A stretch of 64,000 nucleotides of DNA from Candidatus Woesearchaeota archaeon. Its GTDB lineage: Archaea; Nanoarchaeota; Nanoarchaeia; Woesearchaeales; JAGVZT01. The stretch lies in contig JAFCGF010000003.1 of the NCBI GenBank assembly GCA_017608295.1, positions 211,590 through 275,589 on the forward strand, read 5' to 3'. Every line of letters begins with the position of its first letter. Positions within the stretch are counted from its first letter, which is position 1. The position numbers and the translations under genes were made by a program. Below are positions 18,475 to 27,387 of this stretch, in pieces. The notes below the pieces were generated by a model. That model ran no database searches. It saw nothing but the letters and a program-made list of their open reading frames with translations, and was not told where the DNA came from.

Positions 18475-20605
18475 ATCTTCTGGCAGGGCACCGCTGCTTG
18501 TCCTGATAGTATGTTTCTATGTGGCAGTCCTCATGAGCCTCGTGCTCGTCGCTGCCGACCCGCCACCGAAAGAGCACGGGCTCGCCGGATGGATATTGGG
18601 GCCAAGCGGCGCACAGGCCCCTCTTGGCACATATTACAGTATCAATGACTCGGATAGCGACTTCTTTATGCAGAATGTGACCAGGATACCCTTCCCCGGC
18701 CAGTCAGGTAGGTATTCAGAGGTCGTCTCAGGGAGAAAGAATGATATTGTCGTCGTCCGTGCCTGGAACAACACGCACTTCGGGTTCACCACCATAGTGC
18801 TCGACGGTGACATGGACGACGTGAACGTCACGCTCAACGGAAGCCGCGTGGGAGAGCCGACAGTCACGGTCATTCTTCCGGTTGATGACCAGCTGTATAA
18901 CATCGGAGACAATATCATCATCCGTGCCAACTTCTCCATCAGTGCGGACAAGGACGCGCTCAACTGCAACGCCACAGTGACTTTCACCTCTCCAGGAGTC
19001 ATCACACTGCAGGACGGTGAGACAGCTTCGCAATTCATGGGCAATCTGTCACGTGGCTCTGTTATCACTGTCAACTGGAGCGCGAACGCATCTCAGGCGG
19101 GTACGACAGATATCAACATCACAGTGGTATGTGATGACAACCAGACCGGCTTCGACACCACAGGCCATGACACTGCGTATGACCAGATGGTGGCCAAGGT
19201 GCCCCCAATACCTCATGGTATCGCTGGCTGGATATTCGATGCTGATGGCTCGACGCAGATGCCGCTCGGCACTTTCTATGAAATTCGTGATTACAGCACA
19301 AACTTCCTTCTTGAGAACGAGACGCGCATCCCCTTCCCCGGCTATACTGGCAGATATTCAGAGGTTATGAACGGCTCTGATAATGATATTGTTAATGTCA
19401 CTGCCTGGAACGCCACACACTGGGGATTCACGACAGTCACCCTTATAGGAGATATGGATGAAGTGAATGTATCGCTCAACATGTCGCGCCCGAGCGAGAC
19501 CAATGTGACTATTATCTATCCCCTCAATAATACCGCTGTCTCGAAAATCCAGCTGACAAACGTGACAGCACGCGTCCAGGTCATAGGAGGCTCAGACGGA
19601 ATCAACTGCTCCGCGACAATCTATTTCGAAGACGATAATATCCTCAACATCACTCCAGTTGAATCCTATACTAAGCCCATAGGCAACATCACCTTATGGG
19701 ACTTTACCCTAGTCTCTTGGAACGTGAGTGGAGAAGTAGGCTTGGTCAATGTCACAGTGAACGCGAGTTGCGATTCAGATGGTAAGAATTTTGAGGAACT
19801 GCATTGGGATATTATCATCGCCAACATCACTATGCCTCCTTTCTTTGTTGATTCGCTGGTGTGCGAGAATCCTATCAACCTGCAGGAAGCGGTAGCTGTA
19901 GGAGTGCAGTGCAACGTGACTATTTTCAACGGCAATTACGCTGTGAACATTTCAGTAGTCAATGCAACCCTCTACGATAGCGATACAAGCTCTCCTACTG
20001 AAGCTGATGACAACAATTACCACTATACTAATACCACCTGCCAGGTGGTTGACCTTGGACTATATGAAGCAAATTACACCTGCGTCTTCCCCCTGCTGTA
20101 CTACGCGAACAACGGCACCTGGACAATCAACCTGACTATGTATGACAATGTCACCCTCATACAGAACTCCACAACTAACCTTACTACTGTGAACTCGCTC
20201 TTCGCGCTCTCAGCAGATAATGTGATGGATTTCGGCAACCTCGCGCCGACAGACACCTCTGCGACTGACGTGAACCTCACCCTCACTAATACAGGCAACA
20301 TGGACATCAATATTTCTGCATATGGTTATGGTGAGATTTTGGGCGATAACCTCTCAATGAACTGCACAGTGGGTAATATCAGCGTCGACCTCGTGCATTA
20401 CCATTCAGTGTTCAACCAGGCGTACACAAGCATGACCGGTCTCAGGAACGACAGCGTGATGATAACTAACTTCATCCTCCCCCAGCGTACAGATGATTCA
20501 GCGTACGACGCAGACCAGAACGATACCTATTGGAAGATACAAATTCCTATGGATACTGAAGGATTCTGCAACGGCACAGTGATAGCGTCCGCGAGCGCGT
20601 CTTGA
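18461..20605 (+). CDS. Secreted protein with two copies of the operon's beta module
   Basis: 714 residues. A signal or anchor helix at about residues 10-32 precedes two copies of one module (about 42-130 and 246-335). Both have G-(L/I)-A-G-W-I, a P-LGT-(Y/F)-Y-I element, TRIPFPG, GRYSEV and WN-TH-(F/W)-GFTT, and both end in V-N-V-(T/S)-L-N. The module is related to those at both ends of the preceding protein. The rest is Asn/Thr-rich beta sandwich with many N-x-S/T sequons. There is no C-terminal anchor. The gene overlaps its upstream neighbour by 14 nt, so it belongs to the same operon. Function is unknown; I infer a surface-layer accessory. Confidence 0.75.
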   Translation: MLGRESSGRAPLLVLIVCFYVAVLMSLVLVAADPPPKEHGLAGWILGPSGAQAPLGTYYSINDSDSDFFMQNVTRIPFPGQSGRYSEVVSGRKNDIVVVRAWNNTHFGFTTIVLDGDMDDVNVTLNGSRVGEPTVTVILPVDDQLYNIGDNIIIRANFSISADKDALNCNATVTFTSPGVITLQDGETASQFMGNLSRGSVITVNWSANASQAGTTDINITVVCDDNQTGFDTTGHDTAYDQMVAKVPPIPHGIAGWIFDADGSTQMPLGTFYEIRDYSTNFLLENETRIPFPGYTGRYSEVMNGSDNDIVNVTAWNATHWGFTTVTLIGDMDEVNVSLNMSRPSETNVTIIYPLNNTAVSKIQLTNVTARVQVIGGSDGINCSATIYFEDDNILNITPVESYTKPIGNITLWDFTLVSWNVSGEVGLVNVTVNASCDSDGKNFEELHWDIIIANITMPPFFVDSLVCENPINLQEAVAVGVQCNVTIFNGNYAVNISVVNATLYDSDTSSPTEADDNNYHYTNTTCQVVDLGLYEANYTCVFPLLYYANNGTWTINLTMYDNVTLIQNSTTNLTTVNSLFALSADNVMDFGNLAPTDTSATDVNLTLTNTGNMDINISAYGYGEILGDNLSMNCTVGNISVDLVHYHSVFNQAYTSMTGLRNDSVMITNFILPQRTDDSAYDADQNDTYWKIQIPMDTEGFCNGTVIASASAS

Positions 20606-20622
20606 GAATTAATTGTTGAGAA

Positions 20623-22932
20623 CTAAGGATTCTCGGTCTCGGCCTGTGCCTTCTCGATGACAGTCTCTTTTAGGACTGCCTTGACTGGGCCGGTCTTCTT
20701 TCGTGCGATGATGACAGGAACAGGAGACCTGCGGGCAACGCTTTCAGCCACTTTTCCTGCGAGGATGCTCTCATGGAACTTCTCCCGCGTCGCGCCCATC
20801 ACCACAAGGTCATATCTCTTCGCCTCCCAGAGAATCGCATCGACAACATTGTCTGCTGAGACAATCTTCGCGGTAATCTTGTAATCAAGCCCCATCACAA
20901 TCTGGTTGAGAATCATCTCCGCCTTCTCCACCTCTCCCTCTGGCTCTTCCTTATCAATAATGAACAGGGCATCAATCTTGACCTTTCCTTTTGTGTTCCT
21001 GGCAATCGCAACAGCAATTTCAGCAGCGAGCCGACTATTCTCCCCGCCCTTCGCGGGAACGAGAATCTTCTTGATATGCTCTATATCATCGTGCAGGTGT
21101 GCGACAGCCATATCGCACGGGGGGTTATGCAGCAAATCATCCACGTCATCGCCGAACAGCCCGGGTAGCAGATCAGGATGGTCAGGGGCATTTACGAGAA
21201 GCATGTTCGAGTCCCTCTCTTTCGCCACATTCCGTATCGCAGTACCGAACGACCTGCTAAGACGTATCGACGTTCCGACAGGAATGTTATGGTCCTTGCA
21301 GTACTTCACCACTTCATCGAGCAACGGCTTTCCTTCCTTGAGGAACATTCGTCCCTCAGTGATGCCCAATTGCTTTGGAACCTCAACCACATTAACAGCG
21401 AATACTTCTCCATGGTGCTCCCTGGCGATGGGCAGGGCAAGCTTTGGCAGGATATGTGCATCCTTTTTATTCAGCACAGGAACCAGCACAGAGTATTCCC
21501 TGACCGAGACAATCTCCTGGTGAAGCACTTTCGGCCCTTCTGCAGCCACTTCTCTCTTCTGGGCGTAGACATAATAGACTACTACACCAACAGCAATCCA
21601 TAGGGCGCCTGTGAGCCATGACCTTGGGCTGTACACAAATAGCCAGAAAGCGATAAACATCTGCGCCAGTATGCCAATTATAGGCACGAGAGGGAAAAGA
21701 GGGACCCTGAAGCCGTAATCGAGATGTGTCGTTGTTCGGCGCAGCCGGAGCAGGGATATATTGACCAGGGCGAAGAGGAAGAGGAACATCACTGCTGCAG
21801 CGGCCGCCACGTCTTCTATTGGCAGAGAAACAGCCATGAGGGCAACGACAACCGCAGAGCCCATAATTGCCTTTGTGGGTGTGCGGCGCTTCTTGCTCAG
21901 GTGCTTGAACACCTTTGGGAGGTAGTTATCGCGCGCCATCGCAAACGCTACTCTGGATGATGAGTAAATTGTCGCATTCAGAGCTGACATGGTTGAGAGC
22001 AGCCCGCCGACAAGAATAATGAGGGCGCCGAAGGGCATGAATTGGATGCTTGCCTCCAAAATCGCGAGTTCCTTCATTGAGCCAAGGTAGGCAGCGATAG
22101 TCATCCCAGTAGGTGGATTTACAGCACCAAGAGCTACGATAGCTACTAAAATGTAAATAGGAATCACAATGCCGATGGAAAGGAAGCTCGCAAGAGGGAT
22201 GTTCTTCTTTGGATTCTTAATCTCCTCGCTCGACTGCGCGATAATCTCATAGCCCTCAAACGCAATGAACGTAAGGCCCATCGCCATGAACACATTGCCT
22301 AAGCTCTTGATACCCTCAGGTAGCATTGGGAAGAACCTTTCGCCGAGCATGGGCTGGCCAGTTAGTGCCTTGATGCCGAAGAAGATGAATATTCCTAATG
22401 CTATAATCTTCAGCACAGTTACGATATTTTCAGCCTTGCCTGTTTCCTTGACGCCGTAAAAGTTAATGAAGGTGAACAGCGCGACAACACACACTGCAAG
22501 AATTTTTGCCAATAGCCCTGCTGACAGGCCGAAAGGATGGATATTCAATGCATCCAGTAACCATACAAAATAGCCGCCAAAGCCTACTGCATAAAGAGCA
22601 CATGCTACAATATGGGCGAACCAGTCCATCCACCCGCCGAGAAAGCCAAATGGCCCCTTCAGCGCGGCTTTTATCCAGAGATAGCCCCCGCCGGCAGAGT
22701 GGTACGCAGAGCCCAGTTCAGCATACGTCATCAATGTAGGAAGTGTCAATAAGCCGTTGAGGATGAACACGAGAATGAGTGCAGGCCCGGTGATACCGGC
22801 GGCGATTCCTGTCAGCACGAAGATGCCGGCGCCAATCATCGCGCCCACGCCAATCATCGTCGCGTCGAAGAGCCCGAGGTCCTTGCTTAACGTGATCTCG
22901 CCCTCTGCGCCGGTGTCAGCATCGCCACTCAT
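20623..22932 (-). CDS. APC-family amino acid permease with two UspA domains
   Basis: 769 residues. The N-terminal ~460 residues hold about 12 membrane helices with the APC signature near the start (GVGAMIGAGIFVLTG) and a conserved FIAFEGYEIIAQSSEEIKNP segment. The cytosolic C-terminus holds two UspA-like domains (about 480-615 and 625-755); the second ends in a G-A-T-R-E-K-F / V-A-R-R-S-P-V-P-V nucleotide-site pattern. The expected role is uptake of amino acids, with adenylate or stress input through the Usp part. The fusion is known among archaeal APC proteins. The ATG has an AGGAGGGATA ribosome binding site. It is convergent with the surface operon. Confidence 0.88.
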   Translation of the reverse strand: MSGDADTGAEGEITLSKDLGLFDATMIGVGAMIGAGIFVLTGIAAGITGPALILVFILNGLLTLPTLMTYAELGSAYHSAGGGYLWIKAALKGPFGFLGGWMDWFAHIVACALYAVGFGGYFVWLLDALNIHPFGLSAGLLAKILAVCVVALFTFINFYGVKETGKAENIVTVLKIIALGIFIFFGIKALTGQPMLGERFFPMLPEGIKSLGNVFMAMGLTFIAFEGYEIIAQSSEEIKNPKKNIPLASFLSIGIVIPIYILVAIVALGAVNPPTGMTIAAYLGSMKELAILEASIQFMPFGALIILVGGLLSTMSALNATIYSSSRVAFAMARDNYLPKVFKHLSKKRRTPTKAIMGSAVVVALMAVSLPIEDVAAAAAVMFLFLFALVNISLLRLRRTTTHLDYGFRVPLFPLVPIIGILAQMFIAFWLFVYSPRSWLTGALWIAVGVVVYYVYAQKREVAAEGPKVLHQEIVSVREYSVLVPVLNKKDAHILPKLALPIAREHHGEVFAVNVVEVPKQLGITEGRMFLKEGKPLLDEVVKYCKDHNIPVGTSIRLSRSFGTAIRNVAKERDSNMLLVNAPDHPDLLPGLFGDDVDDLLHNPPCDMAVAHLHDDIEHIKKILVPAKGGENSRLAAEIAVAIARNTKGKVKIDALFIIDKEEPEGEVEKAEMILNQIVMGLDYKITAKIVSADNVVDAILWEAKRYDLVVMGATREKFHESILAGKVAESVARRSPVPVIIARKKTGPVKAVLKETVIEKAQAETENP

Positions 22933-22957
22933 TATCCCTCCTGCTAAGCGCCATTCC

Positions 22958-22967
22958 TTTTTAAATC
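22958..22967 (-). promoter_or_regulatory. TATA box of the APC permease gene
   Basis: Minus-strand GATTTAAAAA is centred 31 nt upstream of the ATG at 22932. Confidence 0.55.
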
Positions 22968-23006
22968 TACTGAAGGCGTATGGACATGAAGCACACGAGC
23001 AACAAG

Positions 23007-23015
23007 CTTTTATAG
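23007..23015 (+). promoter_or_regulatory. TATA box of the HEMGH membrane protein gene
   Basis: CTTTTATAG is centred 27 nt upstream of the ATG at 23038, so the transcript is probably leaderless. Confidence 0.6.
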
Positions 23016-23037
23016 ATGAGATGCCTCAAGGGAAATC

Positions 23038-24138
23038 ATGATTACCTTTATCCTTCAGGGACTAGAATTCGCTGGGCTCTCAGCCTTCGCATTCTATATC
23101 CTCTTCACGTTCAAGAGGCGCAAGCTCCTCGATATTCTCACGTTTCCCATAACTGTCCTGGGCATCCTGTTCCTCTTTCATGCAATCCTTTCCTTCAGTT
23201 ATGCTGTAGGCACGGTGCCTGTTGAAGCCCTGGACATTAGCATGGTGCACACCTCGATTCTCGTCTGCCTTACGCTGCTCATGGCCTTCATCATCTACAA
23301 GCTGACCAGCCATTATGATATCGTGTTCCTCTCCGGCGTGTATGTCATAGCATTAGCTGTGGTGGCTGTGATATTCTCTAATCCCTTACAGAATGCGCAG
23401 TTCATCTCTTACTTTTACCTCGCGATGCTATTCCTTCATCTTGAGCTGGTGTCTCAGAAAGACATCAGCCGGGCAGGCCAGTTTGGGATGCTTTTCGCAG
23501 GCCCTGCCGCCCTGCTCTCGTTTGTTGGATGGATGGAACACAGTATCCCCGCTGTCATAGTGACTCTTGCACTGTTCGGCTTCCTCTATAAGCTCTACCA
23601 TGGGCTTCTAGCCAGCCACGCTACAGTGGTCACCGAGCCAGTACGAAAACCCTCAGTCATGAGAGTGGCGCGCCTGATAGGGTTCACAGTGACGTTCTAC
23701 CTCTTTGTCGCGCTTGCTGTCATTGGCCTGCACGAGATGGGGCATGTAGGGGTAGCAACATACTACAAGTGCGAATACTCTAAGGCGGTCATCTATGATG
23801 TGCGCGGCATCCCACCTCACGCTGAGATTTCCTGTAGCAGGTCTTACAATGATACGCTCCTCACTCTCGGCGGGGTGATTGCCACGAGTGTTATAGGGCT
23901 GCTTCTGCTCCTTGTACCGGGCAGTAGGATGGCGTATGCATTGAGTTTTTTCGTAATGGGATTCGGCATCCTTGTCGGCTTCTCAGATTATACCTATCTC
24001 AATATGGGCAAGGGATTCCTCGCACTGCTGCACCTTGTGGGATTGACATTTGTGGTTCTCAGCGTAGTCGAGATGGTCACTCTCTTCAGGAGTGAGAAAG
24101 AGACGAGTTTCTCTTTGCAATGGGAGAAGGATAAATAG
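23038..24138 (+). CDS. Polytopic membrane protein with HEMGH motif (putative intramembrane metalloprotease)
   Basis: 366 residues with about nine or ten hydrophobic segments. Around residue 239 the sequence IGLHEMGHVGVATYYKC places an HExxH zinc motif at the end of a membrane helix, as in site-2 protease-like (M50) enzymes. It is followed by a polar loop with two Cys (YKCEY and ISCSRS). No clear NPDG-type second motif was found, so the protease assignment is tentative and the family unrecognised. Its stop abuts the stop of the next, convergent gene with no gap. The ATG lies at leaderless spacing from its TATA box. Confidence 0.6.
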   Translation: MITFILQGLEFAGLSAFAFYILFTFKRRKLLDILTFPITVLGILFLFHAILSFSYAVGTVPVEALDISMVHTSILVCLTLLMAFIIYKLTSHYDIVFLSGVYVIALAVVAVIFSNPLQNAQFISYFYLAMLFLHLELVSQKDISRAGQFGMLFAGPAALLSFVGWMEHSIPAVIVTLALFGFLYKLYHGLLASHATVVTEPVRKPSVMRVARLIGFTVTFYLFVALAVIGLHEMGHVGVATYYKCEYSKAVIYDVRGIPPHAEISCSRSYNDTLLTLGGVIATSVIGLLLLLVPGSRMAYALSFFVMGFGILVGFSDYTYLNMGKGFLALLHLVGLTFVVLSVVEMVTLFRSEKETSFSLQWEKDK

Positions 24139-25263
24139 TCACTTCTTGCGTTTCTTTGCGGGCTTCTTTTTGGCAGTTGCCTTCTTCTTAGCCTTTTTGG
24201 CAGTTGGCTTCTTTTTGGTACTCCCTTTAGTCCTGCCGCGTGCCATCGGGACGCAGGAGATGTCTCCGTCCTTGTCCACATAATAGAGATATCCCTTCTT
24301 CCTCTTGATGCCGACAAGCGCAATCTTCTCATACTGCCCATCCCCGAGGAGCTGCCTTTCGGTCAGCTGGCGGACCTTGGCTTTCATGAGCTTCATCTCC
24401 CTTACATCGGATTCTCGCTGGATCTCCATGAAAAGCATTCTCTTCCTGAGTTCCTTGAGCTCTTTTTTCGCAGCGAGCGCCTCTTTCTCGATGAGCAGGA
24501 GCTCTTCTGCAGCCGAGAGGTGAGTGCGCAGATCTTTCAGGTCCCCTTCTATCTCGCTCCTCTGGAGCAGTAGCTTCTCCACGCTTCCCACGCGCTTCCA
24601 GAATACCTTGAGCCGTGAATCCACATATGTGCGCTGGTGCGAGTGCTGTTTCCTGAGATCTTTCACCAGTCGAGTGAGATGCTCTCTGGTGATGAATGCC
24701 TCTGCCCCAGCGTCTCCGGTGAATTTGCTTAGCTGCGACTCGAGCTCATTGAGCCTGCCGTGCAGTTCGTCTTTGACAGAGTACTTGATGTTGAAAATGT
24801 CTCTTGAGAGGCGGAGCATCTCCTCGTGGAGTTGCTTATTGAGATGCGAGAGGTCGAGGACGCCCTCGAACTTCTTCGTGGATTTCTCCATGTCAGTCAC
24901 TTTTGCCTTGAGGTCTGCTCCCTCCATGACTATTGAACCCATCCGTGAGATGCGCCGTTCTAGCACAGCCATATGCTTGAGAAGCTGCTCCTCTTTCTGC
25001 CTGAGATTGCCCTCAATGCGCCTCATAACTCCAAAGAGCTGCTCTGTGTGGCCTGCGAAGTCGTCCTTGTGGATGAATCCGTCCAGGTCAGTCTGCACCC
25101 TAGTGAATTGCTTCAGCGCTGTCTCCTGCGCCTTCTTGAGCTGGACAATGTCATGCTTCACATTCGAGAAGCTTTTCTTGACTGCATATTCTATCTCGTC
25201 TACGGTGACAACGCCGTCCTGATTAAGGTCAAATTCATCTATTGCCTGTGATTGTTTCTGCAT
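24139..25263 (-). CDS. EF-hand coiled-coil protein with Lys/Ala-rich tail
   Basis: 374 residues from the ATG at 25263, chosen because a GGTG ribosome binding site precedes it; an in-frame GTG lies 9 nt upstream. Residues 10-28 contain a canonical EF-hand loop, DLNQDGVVTVDE, with Asp1/Asn3/Asp5/Gly6/Glu12. A degenerate second loop (TDLDGFIHKDDF) follows near residue 61. Residues 35-290 are long heptad-rich helix. Near residues 318-340 comes a KKGYLYYVDKDGDI...MARGR segment related to the small protein at 50272-50508. The last ~35 residues are Lys/Ala/Pro, histone-H1-like. It is soluble, perhaps calcium-responsive and nucleic-acid or membrane associated (inference). Confidence 0.75.
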   Translation of the reverse strand: MQKQSQAIDEFDLNQDGVVTVDEIEYAVKKSFSNVKHDIVQLKKAQETALKQFTRVQTDLDGFIHKDDFAGHTEQLFGVMRRIEGNLRQKEEQLLKHMAVLERRISRMGSIVMEGADLKAKVTDMEKSTKKFEGVLDLSHLNKQLHEEMLRLSRDIFNIKYSVKDELHGRLNELESQLSKFTGDAGAEAFITREHLTRLVKDLRKQHSHQRTYVDSRLKVFWKRVGSVEKLLLQRSEIEGDLKDLRTHLSAAEELLLIEKEALAAKKELKELRKRMLFMEIQRESDVREMKLMKAKVRQLTERQLLGDGQYEKIALVGIKRKKGYLYYVDKDGDISCVPMARGRTKGSTKKKPTAKKAKKKATAKKKPAKKRKK

Positions 25264-25294
25264 GAGTAACACCAGGTGTTCGGGGGGCAGGTGC

Positions 25295-25307
25295 CTTTTA
25301 AAAAAGC
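25295..25307 (-). promoter_or_regulatory. TATA box of the EF-hand gene
   Basis: Minus-strand CTTTTTTAAAAGG, about 38 nt upstream of the ATG at 25263, allows a short leader carrying the GGTG site. Confidence 0.5.
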
Positions 25308-25355
25308 TTGTGCAAAATGCTTCCTATTCTCCCTCATATAGGCAGCTGTAGAAAG

Positions 25356-25364
25356 CTTTAAATA
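25356..25364 (+). promoter_or_regulatory. TATA box of the pilin operon
   Basis: CTTTAAATA. The predicted start near 25390 leaves about 40 nt of leader before the ATG at 25431. Confidence 0.55.
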
Positions 25365-25430
25365 CGCTGAAAACGCGGATGTAGTCCAGACTTGGTAATG
25401 GTCTACACTAGATTAAAGAGTGATGCTACT

Positions 25431-25895
25431 ATGGATAAACGCGGACAAGCTGCAATGGAATTCATCATGACCTATGGGTGGGCCCTGCTCGTCGTCATGA
25501 TTGTTGTTGGGGCACTGGTCCATTTCGGGATTATGGACCCAAAACAATTCATCAATGAGAAATGCACGTTCCCCTCCGGGCTGTACTGTGAAGATTTCTA
25601 TCTCACGAATACCGGCTGGAATTTCTACTTCCAGAACGGGAAGGGCCGCGGCATAATTATCAACAGCATCCTTGTCGAGGGTGCTGAGGCGGGCAATCCC
25701 TATAGCTGTAATGTGAGTTTGGGCACCACCATTGCCAATGGTGACAGCCAGACCTTTGATTATCCCAATACGTGTGCTGATCAGGGCCTTACCTTGAGGG
25801 AGAAGTACCGCTTTGACGTTTTGGTCAACTACACTTTTGATGGTGGCGTGTATCCTCATGTGGAAAGTGGAGAGCTTATCGCGGTTGTCAATTAG
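25431..25895 (+). CDS. Type IV pilin-like protein (class III signal peptide)
   Basis: 154 residues. The start is set at MDKRGQAAMEFIMTYGW because an AGAGTGAT ribosome binding site precedes it and the basic residues plus Gly-Gln then form a proper prepilin signal; in-frame ATG and TTG codons upstream would spoil the short leader. The GQAAMEF-MTYGWA motif and a following ~20-residue hydrophobic helix are typical of archaeal adhesion-type pilins, with cleavage expected before the Gln. The mature part is a beta-rich domain with four Cys. It is the first gene of a five-gene operon of similar small proteins and is probably the major pilin. Confidence 0.82.
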   Translation: MDKRGQAAMEFIMTYGWALLVVMIVVGALVHFGIMDPKQFINEKCTFPSGLYCEDFYLTNTGWNFYFQNGKGRGIIINSILVEGAEAGNPYSCNVSLGTTIANGDSQTFDYPNTCADQGLTLREKYRFDVLVNYTFDGGVYPHVESGELIAVVN

Positions 25896-25899
25896 GAGA

Positions 25900-26319
25900 A
25901 TGAAGCGGGCGCAGGCTTCATTTGAGACGCTTGCAGTGTTCGCCCTGCTCTTTGTCGTGTTGATACCTATCCTGTTCGTGTTCTACAGCTACTCAGTGGG
26001 CACAGCCGAGCGGATGCGTGTCACACAACTCACAGTCATAGGCAGTGATATCATGGCTGCCGCTGAGACAGTGTATTATCTTGGCGAGCCCACACGCCTC
26101 ACCCTGGTCGAGAGCTTTCCTTCAGGCATCACGGGCATGACAGTATCTACTGGCGGGGAACTCTCGGAGCTTGTATTCGAGCTCAATTCAGGAGGGGATG
26201 CTGCATTCTTCGCAGAAGTGCCTGTTCAGGGTGATTTTGAGGAGTGGCACTGGACCCAGGGAGAAAAGCTTATCCTGCTTCAGGCAGAATCTGATTACGT
26301 GACAATACAAATAACGTAG
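25900..26319 (+). CDS. Minor pilin-like protein
   Basis: 139 residues from the ATG at 25900, preceded by GGAG and lying 4 nt after the previous stop; an upstream in-frame ATG at 25813 falls inside the pilin gene and is unlikely. MKRAQASFETLAVFALLFVVLIPILFVF is a class III signal (basic residues, Gln, Glu+5, hydrophobic helix). The rest is a short beta domain of about 105 residues without Cys. It probably acts as a minor pilin or assembly factor of the same filament. Confidence 0.72.
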   Translation: MKRAQASFETLAVFALLFVVLIPILFVFYSYSVGTAERMRVTQLTVIGSDIMAAAETVYYLGEPTRLTLVESFPSGITGMTVSTGGELSELVFELNSGGDAAFFAEVPVQGDFEEWHWTQGEKLILLQAESDYVTIQIT

Positions 26320-26322
26320 GCA

Positions 26323-27375
26323 ATGATAATGAGAAAAGGACAATCCACAGTAGAGATGCTGACGCTGACAGGCTTCATGTTCATAGTTTTCCTGGTGGTA
26401 CTGTCGGTTGGCAGCAACCAGCTTATCTCACTCCAGGAGGAGAGCCGGAGAAGCCAGCTTCTCGAAACCGCTGAATTCCTCGAGAATGAGATTCACGTCG
26501 CAATTGAGGCAGAGGAGGGCTATATTCGGGATTTTGAGCTGCCCGGCTCCCTGGGTGGTGAGGATTATGTCATTGAGTTTGCCGAGGGAGAAAATTTTAC
26601 TGAGGTCATACTGAAATTTATGGATGATGATGTTATTATCTTTGAAAAGACGCTTCTTGTGTCTCCCAGGGTGAACGGCACCATGGACCTCAATCCTGAG
26701 GGCATGACTACAGTCCATATCGCCAAGACTCAGAAGGGCATAGGCTTGGAGAGCGAGTATATCCCTTCAGAATGCGACGACGGGATTGATAATGACGGCG
26801 ACGGCTATACTGATTACCCCTCAGATACTGGCTGCACAGGCTTATCTGATTCGAGCGAGCTCGGCACTGTCGAATGTGATGACGGCGTGGATAATGATTT
26901 TGACGAAGCTACAGATTACCCTGATGATGAGGGTTGTTCAGATAGCCTGGATGACGACGAGACCAACTGCGGCGACAACAGGTGCGAGGGCGGCGAGGAT
27001 TCAGGAAGCTGCCCGACAGACTGTCCTGCAGGTCCTGCCGCATGCGACGACGGCATCGACAATGATTATGACGGCTCGGCAGATTACCCTAATGACCCCG
27101 GCTGTGCTAATGCCCTGGATGATGATGAGACCAAATGTGGAGACTCCATGTGTGAATACGGAGAGCACAGAAACAACTGTGCTAGTGACTGTCCCGAAAC
27201 CGGTGAATGCAACGACGGTATTGATAATGACGGGGATGGAGATAAAGATTATCACATGATGGCTGACCATGATTCTGGTTGTACGGACAGATCAGACACT
27301 GACGAGACCGATTGCGGCGACGGCGTGTGCGAGGGCGGCGAGAACTCAGTCAGCTGCACCCTAGACTGTACGTGA
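26323..27375 (+). CDS. Pseudopilin with Asp-rich calcium-binding and Cys repeats
   Basis: 350 residues (ATG at 26329 is an alternative start, giving MRKGQSTVEM). The N-terminus is a class III signal (GQSTVEMLTLTGF), followed by a helix and small domain paralogous to the next gene (residues 28-140). From residue 150 there are four copies of C-(D/N)-D-G-(I/V)-D-N-D-x-D with a D-Y / GC / DDDE ending, plus three Cys repeats of the form CGD-x-C-E-x-GE-x-C-x-x-DC. These Asp-rich loops resemble thrombospondin type-3 calcium sites. I infer an extracellular, calcium-stabilised, disulfide-bonded tip or minor subunit of the filament. Confidence 0.78.
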   Translation: MIMRKGQSTVEMLTLTGFMFIVFLVVLSVGSNQLISLQEESRRSQLLETAEFLENEIHVAIEAEEGYIRDFELPGSLGGEDYVIEFAEGENFTEVILKFMDDDVIIFEKTLLVSPRVNGTMDLNPEGMTTVHIAKTQKGIGLESEYIPSECDDGIDNDGDGYTDYPSDTGCTGLSDSSELGTVECDDGVDNDFDEATDYPDDEGCSDSLDDDETNCGDNRCEGGEDSGSCPTDCPAGPAACDDGIDNDYDGSADYPNDPGCANALDDDETKCGDSMCEYGEHRNNCASDCPETGECNDGIDNDGDGDKDYHMMADHDSGCTDRSDTDETDCGDGVCEGGENSVSCTLDCT

Positions 27376-27387
27376 TGCTGAGGTATA

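Noticed and set aside
20906..21523. Plus-strand ORF of 205 codons in the permease gene
   Set aside because: Antisense to the UspA domains; Ser-rich composition typical of shadow frames.
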